A DNA stretch of 64,000 nucleotides from Takakia lepidozioides (taxonomy: Eukaryota > Streptophyta > Takakiopsida > Takakiales > Takakiaceae): the NCBI GenBank assembly GCA_030704615.1, contig CM060732.1, positions 67,809,053 through 67,873,052 of the forward strand, given 5' to 3'. The stretch's first letter is position 1; every line of letters begins with the position of its first letter. The notes under the pieces are model-generated. The model saw only the letters and a list, made by a program, of their open reading frames with translations. It ran no database searches and had not been told where the DNA came from. The position numbers and the translations under genes are program-made. Positions 45,105 to 60,100 of the stretch are shown here, in pieces.

Positions 45105-48100
45105 TTAGAAAGCACGAATTGTGGACTTTCCGCCAGGTGCCAGTTCAGGGGAGGACACAGAGTTCAAGGAATCGGAAGATTCCTTCCATCCATCAGAGAA
45201 TTGTTGGGATGCGTTTCCCAAATCATCGTCACCGTCCTCCAGCTGGCATTTGCTAGGGTTTTGTGATGGGAAGAATAGAGGGCCTCTGGTGACCGACCAG
45301 CTGCTGGGGCCCTGAAGGGTCGGCTTGTCTACCTCTTGACTGATGTGTTGGAAAACATCAGAAAAGGGAGACAAAACCTTGATAGGGGCCGGAATGTGAT
45401 GAGTATGAATGAGACCTGGAAATAGAGATGGAACATCAGTTCACCCAAATGTTAGGATTGTGTGAGTCCAAGTCTTTGATCATCTTGACTGATTGAAAAC
45501 TACAGAAGAGTTCTGCTACACAAACACTAGATCAAAAGAACGCGTATGAACGCATCCAAGTGATGATGATCCTACCAAAACCAAGGTTGTACAGATGAGA
45601 GCGAGAGAGGCCAATGGAAGAGAAGACAACAAACCAGATGTGGGCCAGGTTCCCCGTCCACGTTCCTGCCACTAAGTTGAGTGGTAGAAGTGGTGTAACG
45701 GCACAATTGTGACAAATTTCGGAGGTGCTGCATTCTGAAGAAAGTACATACAACGGGTCTATATCTAGCTGTCTTGCCTAAGGTCAACATGTGCCCTCCC
45801 AAGTCTCTCGGAACTCCTTGATCTCAACCTCGTATGATGGTCCTGGAACAAGACAATCCATATGTTAACATCAGCTCCGTGAGCAGTGCCGCATGGACTA
45901 GTCATAATAAACCTTCTTGCAACAATTTGAGCTAAATATTATAGCAACTGCCCTATCCAAATTTAAGCAAATATGTATCTTGGTTGAGAGGCATTTATAT
46001 TAGAACCAGCACAAACATGATCTCTGGACCACCAGACTATGTGAAGATAGCTCAGAAGAACCTCAATGAGTTAGAAAGACAACTATCCAGGTGACACCTT
46101 TAGAAAACCTCATGACAAGAATGCTTTGCTTCATTGGGAGTAAGACAGCTCCACCAAGGTCTAACTCAACCAAACACTAAAAGCAACTCAAGTCAACGCG
46201 TCTCCAATTGGATAGTGCTGGGTACAACTCCTACGTTTGCTGCACGCACTAAATAGGCACTCAACTCCATTTTGTTCCAAAACCTAGCTTTCCTGGAAGA
46301 GGATGCTTAAGTTCAAAGAGTCTCATACCATCTTCAACTGACGTCCTTTCTTTCTGCGGTCCAAAACCCGACAGGGCCCACCTTTTGCCATTGGCACCGT
46401 AACAAATTGATCTCCCTGCAAGAACTTGGAAGCCGTTTCCAATACCTCAGGACTGCGGGCTATCTGACCCCAGCTAGGAAGAGGAGTTGCCTTTGAACTC
46501 TCCACTGGGTATGTCCACGAAGACTCATTCGTTGCGGTTTCCATGCTCAGTTCAGATAAATGACTAACCTGTTGGGATAGAGACCTCTCAAAGAAGTCTG
46601 ACTCATGACCAGAAAGTTCCCAGAGTGCCTCAGCCCCCCTTGCAGTAGCAGTTGGTTTCAAACCACTCCGAAGGATGCGATTTCTCACTGATTTGGGACT
46701 TCCTACTCCTGGGGTAGCTGGTAAACTGGCAGACTGCTTAGAGTGGTGGGACCTGGATGCTGACCAAAACTCAGACAGGTCCACCGAGTGGGGACGTTGC
46801 ATTGGTGAGCTGGACCTGCGTCGTTTTTTCCAGAATAACCTCCTATGCTTCTCGTGCACTATGTACTTCTGTCTGAGTTTGTTCCCTCGCAATACGTAGT
46901 CGGAATCCACCCGGAGGTGGCAACCAGGCTGCCGGATGCCCCGAGAGCTTAGTGACTCCCTGCAGACATCATTGCTTCACAGTGTATCTGAGGATGCCTA
47001 TGAAAGGACTTGTTTGGAATTCAAGGCACATCTGAACTTATTAGGAGAAGACAAGTGGACTACATTCAAGAAAAGTGTGCACTGTCACCGTAATTAAGCT
47101 TCAGTGATGTGACCAGTGCGCTGCCAGGGAGATGTACACACTAGTTGCTGTGGCACTGTGCCCAAAGACCCTGCACCAGCTTTGATGAGAGCAGGAAAGG
47201 GGGCAGAGGAATAGGAGGACAGCACAATGGGACCCCTGGCTGTGAGGAGGGCTCGCTCTAGGAGTAGTACCTACCTGCATAAATAAGGTTGATCTTGGAC
47301 ATTCTATAATTTCCAAAGCTGTTAAGCAAAATGGAGCATCACCTTCGACGGGGGATTCCTCCAGAAGTTTGCCCTGCGATCTTGCACTTTTAACTGTACG
47401 AATGGCTGTGCTTGGACTTATACCACTATGATGAAAAAGGTATGAAGAGAGGGAAGGAAAAGGGAGAACAAGAGGTAATTTATGAAGTCCACAAGAGTTA
47501 TACAACAACATCCAACCGTGGAGATTTTTTTCTCAAAAAAGAGAAAAAATGTATGTCCACAGGAGGGCCCAAAGGCCCTACTAGAAGGGAAATGAAATGG
47601 GAGAAAAGAAGGAAGGAAGACATATGAGGGCCATGGAACAAATTGCAACTACAAGAGAGGGTGACAGCTCACCGGGAAAATTTTCTGGACCGGTTTGTGA
47701 TACCATACTCCTCCTGGTTGGGAGATGAATGATTGCTTTGCTTATCAGTGGAAGCACCATCTCCTTTGATGGATTGGGGGGTGTTGAAAAAGTCCGGAAG
47801 TCTTTCTGTATTCCAAGGTGAAAAGTCAACTGACCCGGACAGTAGCATGTGTTCCTCTTCTTCATCAATTGTCATTCCTCGGGTCCACTCTTTCGGAGAG
47901 AGAGGTGACCGCCCCTGTCCCCATAAGGGGCTCTTTGGAAGATAGGACTCATCTGCAGGTTTCGACATGTTCCTATTGTGTATTTAGTAAAAGGTCCTCC
48001 GATAGGTCCAAGTAAAGTGGCAACTGCGTTCTCCTCCATGGACTTACACAAACCTGGAGAATCTCTCTTCCTTCTACAACAAGTCTGCATACTGTAGAGT

Positions 48101-51100
48101 CAACTATTGTGTGCACTACTGTGGGAGCCATCTGGAAGGTACTCCACTTTGTTGCAACTCAAGAAGCAGATTATTCTACCTGAGCACCATCTGTGGACCC
48201 CTAGGGTAACATGACACTTTTCAAGAGGAAGAAACCACACCGCACTCTGTAAGTCAAGAAAATTACAGCTAAGAGTTGCTGGAACTGCCAACTGTGCTTT
48301 TTAAAAGCGTCTGAGGCCTACATTCTGTGGCATTTGTGCAGCTGAGAATCTACTGCCTTCAATTTCACAATGGTACACATAAACCATTCACCAGCTGCGA
48401 GCACAATGACACTCCAGCTACACAATAGATTTCTGCATTATGCACACAGAAAGACAAGACCAAACACTCTGCCAGAACTGACCCATAATCAAGTGAACAG
48501 TACATTGGAGTGCCAGTGAGAACTCACCAGATGAGTAGGCAGTGCCCTTCGTTAGGTAGACCACTAATATGCACAAACACTCAGCATCCAGTGTTGATGT
48601 ATCATCTAACTGACCCATTTACCACAAACTTTAATATCAAGATTGGGAACCTGCAGCAGAGAGCTGTCCACAATTCCATTTTGGACTAACATATGTGATT
48701 ATAGTCATTCTCATTGAACAACAAACAGGTATCATAATTTGTTTTGACTTACCATCATTGTCGCTTAAATTGAAGCCCTTGTGCAGCATGGCAGCACTTG
48801 GTTGGTACTGTGCAGAGTATACCCTTTTCCTGCAATTGGGTGAAAGAAAGCTTCTGTCTTCTGCCTGAATCCCTTTATTTGCCGAGTCCCTTGTGGCTTT
48901 CTGGCTAGCATGACCAACCTGATTCGAGAGACCTCCATTCTCACTTGGCTTCTGACTTGGTGCTCGTGAAGGCGACCAGGAGTGTGTACCAGACGAGTCC
49001 AGTGAAGCAGGACTGGAAGTGACGAACTGTGGCTCAAACCCCGATTTGCCACCAACCTTACCATGTCTAGTGTTCTTTGTTGCCTTACTGGGGATTCGCT
49101 TCTCACTGGACAGGGCCACAACAGTGGGCCTAGCCACACCCTGGCTACTACCTGGCATGTGCAGGCTACCCTTGGTGGCAGGGCTAGCTGCAGTCCTCCT
49201 TGAAAGGCTGTCGTCGTCGTTGCTGATTTCACGCATCAGCGTCTTGAGGTCGTCAATGTACATACCCATACGAAGGGGTGTGCGCACATGAGAGAGGTCA
49301 GTAGGAAATTGCCGTGCCTCCCTGGTAATAGTTCTTGAGACATCTCTCCTCATATTTGGACTGCTGTAGGTGCTGCCTTCGTAGATTCTCTCGGGAGATG
49401 AGCCCACAGAAGATGACGGGCTTGATGCACAGTCCTATTCACCAACATACAGCCCGTTTTGACATGTTCTGCATCATCTATATGAGTTCCAACAAAGCAA
49501 CAAAACCTAATTCTAGACGGCTATACATCTAGTTTGAGCTCACCTCAAACATCCTAGCCTCAAAAACAAACAGTGTAGATTTTGAAATTTTTACCCCACA
49601 CATACAGAGCCTCTCCCTCTTTAAGCAGTTCTTTGGTTAATGTGGTTCCACGGTTCTTACGAGTTACTTGTGTCCCTTGGCTCTTAGGCCCTCACATGGA
49701 TGAAATGAATTCAAATCAAATTTCGTGCTTTACACAAGGCTCTCAAAATGAAGGATCACGAGATTTTGATTGTACGTTATTTTATGGTTGTGATGGTTAG
49801 TTGTTGGGGGCCCCAACTTTCTGTCTTGCATCTCTTTCCCCTTTGTCCCATAAGCTCTTTCAGCCTTCCGAGGAACATTTCTTTTTTAGTTGTCCAGTCT
49901 ATTACGAAATCCGAGGCCACTACTAGTGCCTGTTCAGGGACAGCCAATCCCTCATTGAGGTCTGTAGCATATCTGCATGAGGATCTCCAACTTAGAAAAT
50001 CTCTTGATGTCGAATCATAGTTTTCAGGCTGCTTGTTGAGGGCCCCACTTTCTTATTTACTGTTTTCTTTTGTTAAACAAGCTCTTTGTGCTTGTCATGG
50101 ACATTCTAAAGATTTTCTTTTTCTTTCACTATTTTGTTGTTGGGTAGGTGAGGAAGGATAAACTTTAGAAAACAAAAAGTTTGGGGAACCAAGTCCTGTA
50201 ATTCTTGGGGGGAGGGAGAAAAGGGGAATGAGCATAGAAAACTCTGCAACCAAAACCTTCAATCAACAACTTGGGAAGCCAAGAAATGCCAACCAAGACA
50301 TCTCTACCAAGCTAACGATGAGGGTGCGCAAACCAACCACCTCTCCGGAAGAAAAAGCAAGCCAAGGAAGGAATTTATGAACACCAGCACCAGGTTTCTC
50401 CCATTTTTCCCTTACCTCTGCCCTCTATCTAATTGTGGTGATCCCCTTAGTACAGGCATTGAAGGCTTATCTGGTATCTAGTACCTTAATTAGGGACGTC
50501 TTTGAGATTGCCTCGTGCAAGTTGGCTACAGAGGATGGGCGTAGGTCCTGCCATGACCTCCTCATGCCTTCATTGATAGGGCTCCCTCGACCAATTACTG
50601 GAGACGAGCTTCGGGGGGGTGTTGATGATGCAACGCTGCGCAGCCTCTCATCAAGCTCTCGCACCTGAAAGCAATTTTCCAAGTTTCGCATGTACAATGA
50701 GAAACTGAGCAAAACTGAAAACATACGCTTGCAGTAGCCCCTTAAAGGTCCTTGATCCAAAACATAGTATGGCCACACCTTGTCACTCTATGGGAATATA
50801 TGATCCATCGCAAGGTATCCGAAGGATGGGAACATCTTCACAATAAATTTTCCATCTGAATGCCAACACCATTCTCACCTGGTCTGAAAGTGATCCAAGA
50901 ACAAAGTTCAATGAATGTGCCTCCTGAGGACTCCTTGCTTGTAGCACACTTGCACTCCCTCCCTTGCTCACTCTTTGACTTTCACCCAGCGTATGGAAAT
51001 GCTGTGGAGTTTTCCCAGAACAGAGTGGAGTTTTGTTAGTTACTCTACGGGAAAAAGGACTGCATCTCTGATCCTGTGAGCCTGACTGCTGGAATGTGTA

Positions 51101-54100
51101 CTGTGTTCGTGTATTGTCAGGGCTTTCCACCAGTGGAATATCTGACCCCGATAACCAGGGCCTTTTGTAGGGCCGCTCTGGATAGTCTTTTTGCCTCTCT
51201 GGAGTGACTGCTTCACTTGTGAACTCCTGTGCTCTTAGCATTGCATTGAAGAAATCACCGCCAAATTTTCCAGTCCTCCAACCATCTATGAGCTTTCCAG
51301 CAACATCACGAGCAGTAATTTGCCCCATACTTTTTCGAGGTTTTGGAAGTTTTGAAGATGTTTGCCCATGATCCCGTTCTGCACGTCTTCGACATGATAG
51401 GCTTTCATAGGAGCGGGATGAAGCTCTGGCATTCCGTTCGGTGGGTCTCCTTGCTTCATTGACTTTTGCAGGGCTGCGCATGGATGGAAAATTGTGGCTA
51501 ATGGGAGTAGCCTTATCTTGGCTTCTTCCAGAGGAACCAATCAATGGAAGTGGCTGGACAGCACCACAGAGCGTCAATGAGGACTGTGACCAGAAACATC
51601 AAGGCATGATGAGAACAGCATCAGCTATCTCCAAAAGATATCATGAACAAACATTGCATAAATGGCGGGGGTGAGGGGTATACTCCAGCTATGGCAGGGT
51701 CAACTCAACTGGACTCCCTGGCTAAGTTATACCCTGGAAGACAGACTTCATGCAGCCTTGGAGGAAAATTTGATACTATTTCTTCAGGCTCCATGAAAGT
51801 GGTGATTGAAGGGTAGAAGTCCAACATTAGTGAATATACAAATGAGTGACCAAAGTATTCAGGGATAGTCAATGGTTTGTGGAATAGGGACCATGCACAT
51901 ACAATCCATCATTGAAGTATATGAGCAGAGATAAAAACAAAGGTGTCATACCGGTACTCTACGTGGGGATTTGAACCGAGGCGGGGTTGTTCCAATTCCT
52001 GCATTGTCAACCAGCTTGCCTGTGCCACTTGTTGGCATCCCAAAACTTCTTGTACCCTGACCTAGGATTTTCATGTCTTTTACCACTCGATCGTGTGGGG
52101 TTTCCGACCCGAGTGCAGGTAGACATCTCACACTGGACAGGATTGGGTGCCCCTTTGGATGATTGGTTTTTGGTAGCTGTGTCCCTGGGGCGTCTGCTCT
52201 TCCCTCATTGCCTTTCAGTTTTTCATGAATGAAAACGTGGCTTGTGTTGCTTGGTTCAGGATTCCTTGCTCTTGGAATGGGCGAAGAAGGTGTCGACTTG
52301 ACAGACCCAGGTAGTCTAGGAGTACCGTTACCTCTGTCAAAATTGCCATGGCTCAACCCCACCAAATGATCAGTTTTCCGGAGGACTCTTGGGTCCAGCT
52401 TCTTCCATGAAGCTCTCCTTGTCAACAGCCTCACACCCTCCCAGTTTTTGTCCTGCAGGTCCTTCAAGTCTCTCCTTTTCATGGAACCTTCCTTGGGAAT
52501 TCTATTGTCAAACACCTGCAGAGATTGTCAGCAAGCAATCCATTTTTGTCTGTACATTGCAGAGTTTGTTAGCAAATAAGAGGATCACTGCAGAGGGATT
52601 ACTGCAGACAGAAATAACATCTATCATTATGTTATATCATAATCTGTAGAACTCCTTGTACTGCAAAGAATCCAGTTCTAACTTTGCTCTATGATGAAAT
52701 GGATCGCCCTTACGTTGTTGTCTCTCAGATTGCATAGACTAAAGTCCTGAATAAAAGACAAAAGAAAGACAGATCGAATAGATTGGGTCGAGAGTTTCTG
52801 CCGCCAAATATATCACATTGATGAATTCACAAATCGTCATAATTTCTGAAGTTTTCCACAATATTGAAACGAACTGGACTAAGATCCTCTATCTTGCGAC
52901 AATTCTGCAAAACAGAATGTGTGTAATGGAAGGTTACACTTTTCAATTAGATTTGATGTTTTGTACCAAAACCTGGACAATGATAGCTAACACTTCTAGA
53001 CTGCTTGTATCTTGGTCTGCATACATGCGAGTTCGTTTCTGTAAGCCCCAACCTTATTTGACTTCACAGAGACCTAAAACTGCAAATGACATAAAGAAGC
53101 AATATTGCAAAAACTTCACTGAATTCAAAATGGCAGTTCAATCAGGGATGCTAATGTTCGAAGAGGAAATGGAAATGGAAATGGTGCTTTATAGTGTTCA
53201 CAGGAAGCCAAAGAGAGTATGTGGGTGGATGGGCCAGAGGAAGGAGACTGCTGAGTGTACCTCACTGGCTCGGCTGTTGGACAAATCATTAAACAATCGG
53301 TCATTTGCATTGGGGTTTGCATTAAGACGACCCCTTGCAGTGCCAAAAGCGGAGGCTGCACCCGTTTCTTCCCATCTCATTTCAGGTTGGTCACAAGCCC
53401 GCCGCTGTGCTCCGTACACAACCCGCACTGATTCCTGGCGACTTTGATCAACGGAGGGATCAATAGCAGCATGAAGGAGATTACTGCACATAGCAACAGA
53501 CTCAACAGGGTGTCTAGACCCTCCGTCCCGACCACTGACCACCTCTGCGGATGCTCTCCCTCTTGTAGGGGAAGGCAGATTTGAGTTGTGTGACCTATAC
53601 ACATCTTCTTTGATGTTCTCTTTCACACTTTCGATGATAGAGGCTCTCTCATCATTGGCAGCTTCCTTTTCCCACAAATCTACAATACATGATAGCCGTG
53701 CGCTCTCCGCTGACGTCCCTCTGGTCTGAGAGACCTTATTTCCTGGATATCCAGATGAGATGAAAGGGGGTTTCCCCGTCTGTTTTCTTGGTTCTGAATG
53801 GGGCCTACATCCCACAGTATGGGGTCTGTCCCCATGTGCAACATGAGCATGGCTATGGATGGTTTTTCTTGCCCATGTTCTGCTTGGAATTCCCAGATCT
53901 CTGACCCCGCACCACCTCACTGGATCGCCATATCGAGACAGAGCTGGCCAACCTCTCTTTGAAGGGCTTTTGTGCTGAATGGCTCCTTCCCCTCTCTCCT
54001 TCTCAAGTTCCCTTTTCCTTCTGGCTGGTCCAGCTTTTGCACTCGTAGGCCTCTCGCTTGCAAGCTCTCTCGAACACCCAACCTCCTCTTTTTCTGTTTT

Positions 54101-57100
54101 TCTTTCACTCTCCTTTCCTGCTTGGCTGAGCCTCCCAACAACAAAAGGAGATCTCACTTTTGGAAGATCCAATCCTGTAGTTCGTGCGCTCAGAGGTCGA
54201 GAAACGACCAGTGGGCAACCAATGGAAGCCCTCCTGGGGGATTGCACTTCACTTTTGAGGGGCTGTGCTGGGCTCTGGGGTAAGGACTTTGAGACTCTAG
54301 GCTGAAGAGTTTCATTCACCTCACTGGCAATGCGAGCCGGACAACCAACTGGGCTTCTCCTACCAGCGACCTTTCCAGTATTCATGGTCACAGCTTCACT
54401 GTCATCCCCACCTTCTTGAACATCCAGCTGCTGATTGCCACCTTTTTTGGGCTCATCAATTGTGCAGGCTCTCCCATGGAATGATCCTCCAACTACACCC
54501 TCTTCCTTCTCATTTTTCTCCAAAGATACCTGTATGGTAACATTCAAATTTGATGGCATACTTTCAAGCTCAATCTCATTGCTTGTGGCCATATTGTGCT
54601 TCGTGGGTGATATGTCCCTTAGCATTACGCCGCCTCCTTTAGTTTGTAAACCTGCACAAGGGTTGACAATATTCCAGAAGAGTCTGAATCTGGTTTTACA
54701 CAATGACAACTTATCTCTGAATGGCTCATTCTCAATTCAAAGCAAATGTATCCATAACCTGATCCGAGAACAAAATATAGCTCACAGCAGAACAGCTCAT
54801 GAAGTTCTGGAGCAATTTCCCTCATTAAATGGTACTACAATAAACCAGGCAAACGGCACAACCATTAGATTGGAAAGCTTCAGTATCTGTACTCCCAAAC
54901 TTAACCACCAAACTGTCCTCATATCTGCAGATCATTTAACAACAAGAGGGGACAGCCTCCTCAACAGAGATCACGGTTGACTGAAGAATTGATGTGGCAC
55001 ATGTGCATCTGAATAAAGGAGAATGCATGATGTACAAGAAGCTTGAGTTACAGAGTAGGTGAAAGAGGGTCAAATTGTGAGATTTCCTCCTGCTTTCACC
55101 TCCTACGGTGTGCCTATGACATACCAGGAAACAGTATAGCCTTCCCCACAATGAGATATTTCATTAGGATCTGGGGTTCGATTTGGGGTTTCCCTCCGCA
55201 TGGGCCTGGGCCTGGGCTTGGGCTTGGGTCTTTCTACTAGATTACACCTCGAGCATGTGAGGCTGCTGTGTGGCAGTCCTGCACAGGGCACCCCACAAAC
55301 AACCCCACAGTTTTTATTATAATGCAGTACTCCTGATTGGAGTTCTAGTATGTAATTGAGTCGCAAATGAGGGCTCAAATCTCATCCAAGGACATCTGAT
55401 TTCCAAATCAGCTTTGGAAAACCTGTGTACCTTTGTTGAATCTGGTTTAGTCCCTCAATGCCCTGTAGCTACATGTGTTCTCCTGAATGCCTGACTTATG
55501 GATGAGAGAACATCCATCACCCTTGTGTGTGGCATATGTATGCTTCTCTCTATGTATCCATTATTCATATGTATCCATCACCCTTGTCTTCATGGAGGAC
55601 AAGCAAACAATGTCTGGTCTATCACCAAAGAACACAAGCAAACCGCAGGGGGCCTCTTTGGGTCAGAAACCGTTCAGAAATGAATCGAACAGATTTCTAG
55701 AATGCGGGTGGAGGATAAACTTCGAACTGTAGTTGCACTCTAAGATAGTTAGCTGTGTCAAAATATCACTAGTGGGCAACTGGGGTCGAAAACTCTGAAT
55801 GCTGTCAAATTGGACACATGCGACTTTCAAAATATCGGACTCTAGTGACATCAACTTCAGTACATTGAAGCTTTTCCCCATAAAATTTGAGAGAAGGGCT
55901 AAATACACCAGAGCAACCCCAACAAATGAGACTTCCACTCCTAGTGATCCACCATGGTTTTGAAATATAAGGGTGTACTCAGGAGTAAGAAGAAAAGATG
56001 AAAATAATATTGGTGTCTAGAGCTTGTCAATCAGAAGGTCTTAGTGAGTACTCTATGCCAGTCTCTCTCAGCTCTCCACCATCCAAATCTGTGCAGCAGG
56101 TACTAAAATTTCTTTCTCTGTCAACTAATGTGTATCCCTCCAGGGTTGTGTGCTTCACACCTGGATGAAATCAGGTGTACTGCAATGATTTCCACATGTC
56201 TCTTTATCCTCCTTAAGCATTGCTTTTAGAGGTCATCGTTTACAGGCCACAATCCTGATTCAACAAGTTCTTGATGCTTTATGCAACAGAGTGGATGTGA
56301 TCCATAATTTGAGTTTTGCACTCATGGACAACCCATTTCCGTCATTCCACAAACCATAGGGTCAAGCACAAAGCAAAGCAAGAGTTGCAAAGCAATGAAG
56401 CTTGTACCAGGGCCTAAACCTCCATGATGACTCAAGAGAGCTCAGAAGAGGGCAAAGGGAAAGCATGATTTCAAGACTTGCCTTCTTCTATTTCAGGGGG
56501 CTTGGAAAAGCATGCAATATGTCAGACAGAGCACCGTCTGCATTTCATAAAGCCATGGTAAGAACCTACCTGGGGCACTCGATCCATTAAATACCACAAC
56601 AATATCCATACATTTGAAAACCATTTGGTCAATGCTGATGGAATGAGAGAAACCTGGGTTTGATAGTGAATCAGATGGATTGTGCTTGACATGGTCAGTG
56701 TGGTCACAAGAAACCCTAGGGCCATCTTGAGGCATGGGGCTATGCAATCCCTGCTGTTGCTCCCCTTCTTTTAGAGCTTCCTCTGGCTCGGGCTTCAGCC
56801 ATGCCACTTTCTGCAAACCCATTGCTGTGATTATCTGGAGGAGAAAACATCATTACGGAGATTAGTTTGGTGGCCACCTTCAGGTTGGCTATGAAATGTG
56901 GGAGCGACACTGTCCACTCACTGCCAAAGAAAAGGGCACATACTGTCTCACTTTCTCCCTCTTTCCCCTCCATTTCCCCTCCACTATGAGGACCAGAAAT
57001 GCTTGGCAGCTTACCAAGAGGCCTTCACCCTTAGACAATCCCTTGAGCAGTAGTTTTTTTTTGGCTTTGGTTTTGTTTCCTCTCTCATGTTTTTTCCCAT

Positions 57101-60100
57101 TTTTTGTCCCATAAGCTCTTTGAGCTTTCCGCGGACGTTATAAAGTACCATTTCATTTCATTTCTACAACGAAAAAAATCAAACATGCTACCAGAATTTC
57201 TGCAACTCAGCAATGACTATTACCTGCTCATTCTGCACTCTTGTGGTCGCAGTGTACCCTCTCTTCACCTTGCGTTTGTTATAAATGTGGTCAAGCTCAG
57301 CTTGGCGTGCTCTCAGTGACTTTATGCTATCTCGTTGTGACTCTGCGGCCAGCCAGGCATCCGATTCTGACTGTACGGGCTGGTTGACCACTGCAGATGA
57401 AGGCCGATTGGTACGGTCCCGCAGCACACAAAAACGGGAGTGCAGGTATGTATCCTTGAAGTCAATGGGTTGGCCTGAGAGTCGTGTGTAGACAAAATTT
57501 TGATTCAAGTCTTGGCTTGTTGGGGGATACACCGTTTGGCAGCAGCCTGACCCGAGGAGTATCTAAGGGTCATCATCCAGACTTGGCATTCACAAATGCT
57601 AACAATTTATTTTGTTGAGTCCTTTTATGTATCCTGCGCACAGATATCTTTTTCGACACATGTCATAGCATTATGAGTTGTGGTGACTTCTCTTTCTACC
57701 TTAAATGCTGAGTTACCTGTCTAGAGTCTACACCCCCTCTGCACTGACAAGCACCCACAAGTGTCACATCTGTGCTATGCTACACTCTGGCCTATTGATC
57801 CACAGTCAACTGGCAGTGTTTCTACAGCTACATTTGTGACCTTACATTTCAAGGTGGCCAGAGTGGTACTGGGGACATCTATAATGCCAGCTCTTGAACC
57901 AATACTCCAACCCAGTTAGTGAATTGCCATCTGCTGTGTGTGAGCACTTGGGCTTTGTTAACTACCCTAGTGGTCTAAACCCCATGGCCTGTTCCATGAG
58001 GGTCACAGTATTCCTGGGGGAGATTCTCACAGGGTATATAGTAGCTAGCATTACAGGGAACTCTTAATGAGCACCTTTCTATTCTTGAAGACACAATTCG
58101 ATGTATGTATGAGTCGTCAAAAGTCTACATCAGATCTGAAATTAGTTGTCATTGCATGATAGTCTTCTGTAAGCGGTACCAGGTCTATCTTGCAGCTTTG
58201 GCTTGGTGCTCTTGGAGTAGAGGCGGGCAAGGCTCCTCTCAATGTAAGAAGCATTTTCCAATACCTTCCTCCGATCCACAGCAGCTCTTTCATGTTTCTC
58301 CCTTTCCTCTCTAAGTGCACGTTCCTGCGATAACAGGTGTCAAGGTACTAAAGTAGCAAGAGGTATTTAACAACCTACAGGCACTGTTTATACTATCTGA
58401 GAGAAGAAACATCAAGAGAGACAATGCATGAACTAAGGACTGTGCTAACAGAACAAGAGAATGAAATCACTTATGCAAATCCATGCTTATGTGAGTTTGT
58501 TCCAAGTTCTTTCAGAAAAGAGTTCAAGAAGAGGGGACAGTAATCGACCTTCTGCATGGCCTCCTCAAATCGAAGGGTGTCCCAGCAACGGCTCTCTTCC
58601 GCCTGCTTTGTCAGCAGTGCTTCCTTGGCTGCCTGAAACCCACCAAAACTTGATGTCACTCTACACTATTTCGTAATAAACCACTACCCCAGGTTGAGTT
58701 CATGGAAGAGTGCGGCTTCCAAGCAAATCTACCATCCACAATCTCACTAAACTCACATGGCATGGACCATAGAAGAATGGTTGAGCAGCATTATTGTACC
58801 AGACATAGTCCATTTACACCCATGCACTACACTTGAAGGCCAATGGAACAAGATGCACACAAATTACTGTACTGGTAAGCCCTCCTCCAGTCTGTCATAG
58901 ATACTGTGAGCTAAGAAACATCGGTGTAGGTCAAAATTGACTACATTGACCCAAGCCACCTGTATGTCAGTCAAGAGACTTGCTTCTATCTCTAAGGTGC
59001 CCACAACCTGAGGAACATGCAGTTAGCTTAAATTGAGTTTAGGATGGAATATCTGCACCAAAAGATAGGAGAGAAGTGGCTACTGGAATAAAGATGTGTA
59101 TTTTACACTTCCTTCTCCTCTCTCTGTCCAGTTCAACATATTACAACTTTGCATGTCAGTCATCCACAATACACACACAAATTTCTTGTCTACAGGGACA
59201 AAATGGAGGAAGACCTTGTTACGTTCTACCAGCAAGGCAGCATCATGACTGAGGCCAATGCTCTGACATGCACTCACAAACTCTTCCTCCAGACTTGCAA
59301 TACGCTTTCGCTGATCCTCTCTCCACACCTCCTGCATTCTCCAAAAGTCTGTATCAGCCCCACTACTGTGCTTGGCAAAAAGCTAAAAGCTCTGAGTTCT
59401 TCAGCCATGGTACAAAAAAATTCGCAGAGTACGCTAGATCTTGAGAATTTTGCAGAAAAAGACAGGGAACAAATGAAACACGATTAATTACAAGTCACAA
59501 AAACTATCAGAGTTATAACCTGAAGCCATACAACGTCTACCAGTGCCTGGGCATGAGGTACTATGTAACCTTCAGATGGTTGAGTAGCCTCTGCTTGTCT
59601 TTGGTTCTGCGGCTGTGAAACTCTTCCACACGCTGCGATGCGAATAGCATTTCCTGAGCCCGCACCTGTCCCCAACCCCACCCGCCAGGTATGTGCCCTT
59701 TGATTTCGAGACACTCAACAACTTGGACATGTTAAGGCATTAATCTACACAATCTACGCCACACAGAATGTTCAATTGATGCTTTGCACATGCTCGCCTT
59801 TGTCTGGTACTTGATGAACAAGTGTCCAGAAATGGGGCGGCGCTTTCGGAGATTATACATCAAACAACAACACTATACAGATCTCGAAGTTAAATGTTAT
59901 CAAGTCCATCCTACTCTTCCACAAATCTACGAATCCTGTATCTGTGAACATAGGATCCAGCAGTGTCTTGGACCCAAACTTGTATTTTGTCAACATGTCA
60001 TACTAAAACTGTAAGCTTTATACTGAAAATGTCAAGCAACATGCCTATGAAACACAATGTCATGACATATTTTCTTTGTCTTCATGTTGTGAAATTTCAG

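Noticed and set aside
53198-54980. Plus-strand frames over the 1.4-kb exon of the long gene, up to 209 codons
   Set aside because: Antisense to a phase-consistent exon; no domain or splice structure of their own.
58105-58180. In-frame stop at 58144-58142 as the end of a separate upstream gene
   Set aside because: A GTACCG donor at 58179 and an acceptor at 57547 join in phase to a long conserved-looking exon, so a single gene is the better reading; the alternative is kept as a test in the findings.
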